Origin: Bacteroidales bacterium
GTDB lineage: Bacteria > Bacteroidota > Bacteroidia > Bacteroidales > PXBB01
DNA: 56,379 nt
Reading direction: 5' to 3'
Assembly (NCBI GenBank): GCA_028698995.1
Contig: JAQVVM010000028.1
Coordinates: forward strand, 1-56,379
The position numbers and the translations under genes were made by a program. Shown here one piece after another: positions 54,224 through 56,379 of the stretch. Each line of letters opens with the position of its first letter. Position 1 is the first letter of the stretch. Under the pieces are notes generated by a model. The model did no database searches. It saw only the letters and a program-made list of their open reading frames with translations, and was not told the origin of the DNA.

Positions 54224-55495
54224 ATGGCAAAATTTGAGATATTCATGCCCAAAATGGGTGAAAGTATTACAGAAGCTACAATTATTAAATGGCATAAAAA
54301 AGCAGGCGACACTATTAAAGAAGACGAAGCTGTTGCAGACATCGCTACCGATAAAGTAGATTCAGAAATTCCCTCGCCTGTCGAGGGTAAAATTGTAAAA
54401 CTTCTTTATAAAGAGGGCGATGTGGTTGAGGTAGGAAAAGTTATTGTTGTTATAGCAACTGATGGTGACAATATCTCTGAAGAATATGAAAGTAAGGATA
54501 TATCTGTAAAAGAAGATACTTCAGTAAAAGAAGTTATGCCAACAGCGCACAAAGAAAACGTGGATAAAGGAATTGATCACCGGTTCTATTCTCCACTTGT
54601 TAAAAATATTGCTAAACAAGAGCAGATTTCTCCGTTTGAGCTTGCATCAATTAACGGCACCGGTAAAGACGGAAGACTTACAAAAGAGGATTTACTTCAA
54701 TTTCTTCAAAAAAGAACAACTAAAACAGAAAAAAGAACTGAGGAAGTAAATGCAGTTTCATCACCAAAACCGGTATCCATTTCAGCATCAGGAGGAGATA
54801 CCATAATAGAAATGGACAGGATGAGGCAACTTATTGCAAATCACATGATCGGTTCTGTTCAAACTTCAGCCCATGTAACGTCCTTTGCAGAAGCCGACAT
54901 GAGTAATGTTGTCAGGTTCAGAGAAGAAAAGAAATCAGAATTCTTAAAAAATGATAATGAGAAGCTGACTTTTACACATATCATTATTCATGCAGTTGCA
55001 CGTGCTTTAAAGGATTATCCAATGGTAAATGCTTCTGTGAATGGCAAACAGATTATTCTCAGAAAGAACATCAACATTGGCTTGGCAACAGCCTTATCCA
55101 CAGGGAATCTCATTGTACCTGTCATAAAAAACGCAGATGAAAAAAGTCTCTTGGGTATCGTTAAAAATGTTAATGACCTTGCCCAAAGAGCCAGAGATAA
55201 TAAATTGATGCCCGATGAAATTCAGGGAGGCACTTTCACCATCACAAACTTAGGTACTTTTAATTCGCTCACAGGAACACCTATTATAAATCAGCCACAA
55301 GTAGCCATTTTATCAATGGGTGTTATCAAGAAAAGACCGGTTGTACTCGAAACTGCTGAAGGAGATGTTATCGCCATCAGACACATGATGTACCTTTCGC
55401 TCACTTACGACCACAGAATAGTTGATGGTGCACTTGGCGGTATGTTTTTGGATAAAGTGGTGAAATATCTTGAGAACTACACTACCAGCTTTTAA
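54224..55495 (+). CDS. Dihydrolipoamide acyltransferase (2-oxoacid dehydrogenase E2)
   Basis: 423 residues. Lipoyl domain with K44 in IATDKVDSEIP; a peripheral-subunit-binding domain at ~115-155 (YSPLVKNIAKQEQISPFELASINGTG, seen as YSPLVKNIA and GKDGRLTKEDLL); and an acyltransferase core with VPVIKNADEKSL and catalytic H near DHRIVDGALGG. One lipoyl domain and the sequence style suit a branched-chain or pyruvate E2, but the substrate cannot be decided. E1 and E3 genes are not in the window. It transfers acyl groups from lipoamide to CoA. Confidence 0.93.
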   Translation: MAKFEIFMPKMGESITEATIIKWHKKAGDTIKEDEAVADIATDKVDSEIPSPVEGKIVKLLYKEGDVVEVGKVIVVIATDGDNISEEYESKDISVKEDTSVKEVMPTAHKENVDKGIDHRFYSPLVKNIAKQEQISPFELASINGTGKDGRLTKEDLLQFLQKRTTKTEKRTEEVNAVSSPKPVSISASGGDTIIEMDRMRQLIANHMIGSVQTSAHVTSFAEADMSNVVRFREEKKSEFLKNDNEKLTFTHIIIHAVARALKDYPMVNASVNGKQIILRKNINIGLATALSTGNLIVPVIKNADEKSLLGIVKNVNDLAQRARDNKLMPDEIQGGTFTITNLGTFNSLTGTPIINQPQVAILSMGVIKKRPVVLETAEGDVIAIRHMMYLSLTYDHRIVDGALGGMFLDKVVKYLENYTTSF

Positions 55496-55531
55496 TTTTA
55501 AAGAAATTATTAATATTTAATAAAAATATAT

Positions 55532-55539
55532 TATTTTTG
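55532..55539 (+). promoter_or_regulatory. tRNA promoter -7 box (TATTTTTG)
   Basis: Exact TAnnTTTG match 12 bp before the tRNA 5' end. Confidence 0.6.
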
Positions 55540-55550
55540 CAAACCAATAA

Positions 55551-55624
55551 GGCCCCGTAGCTTAACTGAATAGAGCACCTGACTACGGATCAGGAGGTTT
55601 CAGGTTTGAATCCTGACGGGGTCA
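55551..55624 (+). tRNA. tRNA-Arg (anticodon ACG)
   Basis: A 74-base cloverleaf. Acceptor GGCCCCG/CGGGGTC (one G-T pair), D stem GCTT/GAGC, anticodon stem CCTGA/TCAGG with loop CTACGGA (anticodon ACG, to be edited to inosine by TadA), 5-base variable loop, T stem TCAGG/CCTGA. Discriminator A73; CCA is not encoded. A20, the arginine identity base, is present. The D loop has G18-A19 and the T loop reads TTTGAAT, so position 56 is U. The usual G19-C56 tertiary pair therefore appears as A19-U56. Confidence 0.95.
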
Positions 55625-55638
55625 CTTGAATATGAAGG

Positions 55639-55670
55639 GGTTTCAGGTATTTAACTTGAAACCTTTTTTT
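55639..55670 (+). terminator. Rho-independent terminator after tRNA-Arg
   Basis: GGTTTCAGG pairs with CTTGAAACC (one G-T) around a TATTTAA loop, followed by seven T. It begins 15 bases after the tRNA. No further structure or gene is seen from 55671 to 55884. Confidence 0.85.
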
Positions 55671-55884
55671 CAATATACTATCAACACAAATAATATTTCC
55701 CCCCTGCCCCATCGGCATAATACCTATTTTATACATAAATTCAAATTGAAAATTGAATTGGTGGTTTTTACCAGCATCTCAAAAAAAGATTTAACCGTTT
55801 TAAAATATTTACACTTAAATTAATATTATTTTAGTATTTTTCGTAAAAAAACAGAATATAACATAACGTGAAATTAAGACTTAC

Positions 55885-56379
55885 ATGGGAAAGCCTTTAG
55901 AAAGCGAAGAAAACAGAAATCTTGAGAACGTTAAACAAAAGATTCAGGACACAATTTTTGAAATTGATAAAAATGTCATTAGTTATGCAGTTGACTTGCA
56001 CAAAAACAAAGAATACCTGTATGATAATAAAGACGGTATGGACCGTATGGAAAAAAATGCGGTACGTCAAACTATCAATCAGGGTGCTATTGTAGGCGAA
56101 AAAGCAGTTGTTTTAAAAAAAAGACTTAGCAAACTTCTTCTTTCTCCCTACTTTGGTCGTGTTTATTTTAAGGAAAAGAACAAAACAGATAAATATATCA
56201 TTTATATAGGTCTTTATTTATTTTTTGACAATATATCGCAGTCGAATTTGATACACGACTGGCGGGCACCTGTATCTTCCATGTATTATGATTTTGAGTT
56301 GGGCAATGCTTCATACGAAGCCCCCAATGGTATAATCAAAGGGCACATAACACTCAAAAGGCAATACAAAATTCGTAAT
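55885..56379 (+). CDS. HelD-like UvrD-family helicase, N-terminal fragment (runs off the window)
   Basis: An open frame from ATG 55885 to the last base gives 165 residues. The N-terminus is acidic, charged and helical (a likely coiled coil, LENVKQKIQDTIFEIDKNV). The pattern then reads LLSPYFGRVYF, KYIIYIGLYLFFD, LIHDWRAPVSSMYYDFELG and GIIKGHITLKRQYKI. The order FGR-x-YF, IGL, DWRAP-[IV]-x-S-x-[FY]Y and LKRQY-x-I is the N-terminal signature of HelD, the RNA polymerase recycling motor, and related superfamily 1 helicases. The helicase motifs lie beyond the window. No signal peptide. Only the length is truncated; there is no frameshift in the visible part. Confidence 0.8.
   Translation, partial: MGKPLESEENRNLENVKQKIQDTIFEIDKNVISYAVDLHKNKEYLYDNKDGMDRMEKNAVRQTINQGAIVGEKAVVLKKRLSKLLLSPYFGRVYFKEKNKTDKYIIYIGLYLFFDNISQSNLIHDWRAPVSSMYYDFELGNASYEAPNGIIKGHITLKRQYKIRN

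Noticed and set aside
55626..55823. 65-residue open frame after the tRNA
   Set aside because: It starts within the tRNA terminator hairpin region, has no promoter box and no recognisable protein pattern.

Overview
The window is AT-rich and comes from a member of the Bacteroidota. The evidence is fourfold. Several giant secreted proteins end in the gliding/type IX secretion C-terminal domain (CHU_C, type B sorting), and one sits next to a PorP/SprF-family gene. There are lineage-typical families (DUF4301, DUF4878, Big_5 lipoprotein, Na+-NQR). At least fourteen genes, operons or the tRNA are preceded by the Bacteroidota -7 box TAnnTTTG. Ribosome-binding sites are hard to see, as is usual for the phylum. 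I cannot name a genus.

Layout. 1-4931: the 3' part of a giant repeat adhesin, with the window opening inside its tandem repeats, followed by a PorP/SprF-like protein. 5084-9478: an unusual cassette of a PqqD-like small protein, a CPSase-type ATP-grasp enzyme and a DapDC-like PLP decarboxylase, then a PKD lipoprotein. 9575-13709: a urea-transporter/M23-peptidase fusion overlapping a TPR/beta-barrel gene and a TPR gene. 13897-16817: small lipoprotein, terminator, YiiX-like cysteine hydrolase and a convergent Big_5 lipoprotein. 16993-21621: an uncharacterised cluster (YbjN-like protein, trypsin-like protease with zinc ribbon, DUF4301) and an FKBP lipoprotein. 21641-27500: the complete nqrABCDEF operon on the minus strand, diverging from nifU-C/ybaN/metalloprotease genes (27749-31226). 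31299-34049: small membrane protein, flippase and glycosyltransferase. 34193-38433: der, S4 protein, EEP-family hydrolase, and an APH-like kinase fused to a RapZ C-terminal domain. 38463-42859: membrane protein, pyrG, yidC. 43152-52139: two tandem paralogous giant T9SS cargo proteins. 52206-55495: glycosyltransferase/PHPT-like fusion and a 2-oxoacid dehydrogenase E2. 55551-55624: tRNA-Arg(ACG). 55885-end: start of a HelD-like helicase.

How the genes work together. Much of the window serves the cell envelope: T9SS cargo and its partner, lipoproteins, peptidoglycan or peptide hydrolases, YidC, flippase and glycosyltransferases. Energy and core functions are covered by Na+-NQR, NifU, pyrG, der, E2 and the tRNA. 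The best candidates for undescribed biology are the PqqD/ATP-grasp/PLP-decarboxylase cassette, the urea transporter-M23 operon and the APH-RapZ fusion. Also notable are the exactly periodic expansions inside the secreted giants (504 bp and 657 bp units) and a tRNA that appears to have swapped the G19-C56 tertiary pair for A19-U56.

No gene-free stretch exceeds 300 bases. The longest is 42860-43151 (292 bases), which holds two candidate promoters, a 15-bp perfect hairpin and a direct repeat. The others are 55625-55884 (a terminator at its start, otherwise nothing seen), 27501-27748 (two divergent promoters and an inverted repeat) and 4932-5163 (one promoter). No insertion sequence, prophage, CRISPR array or rRNA was seen. 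Repeat identities and motif positions were read by eye and not computed.
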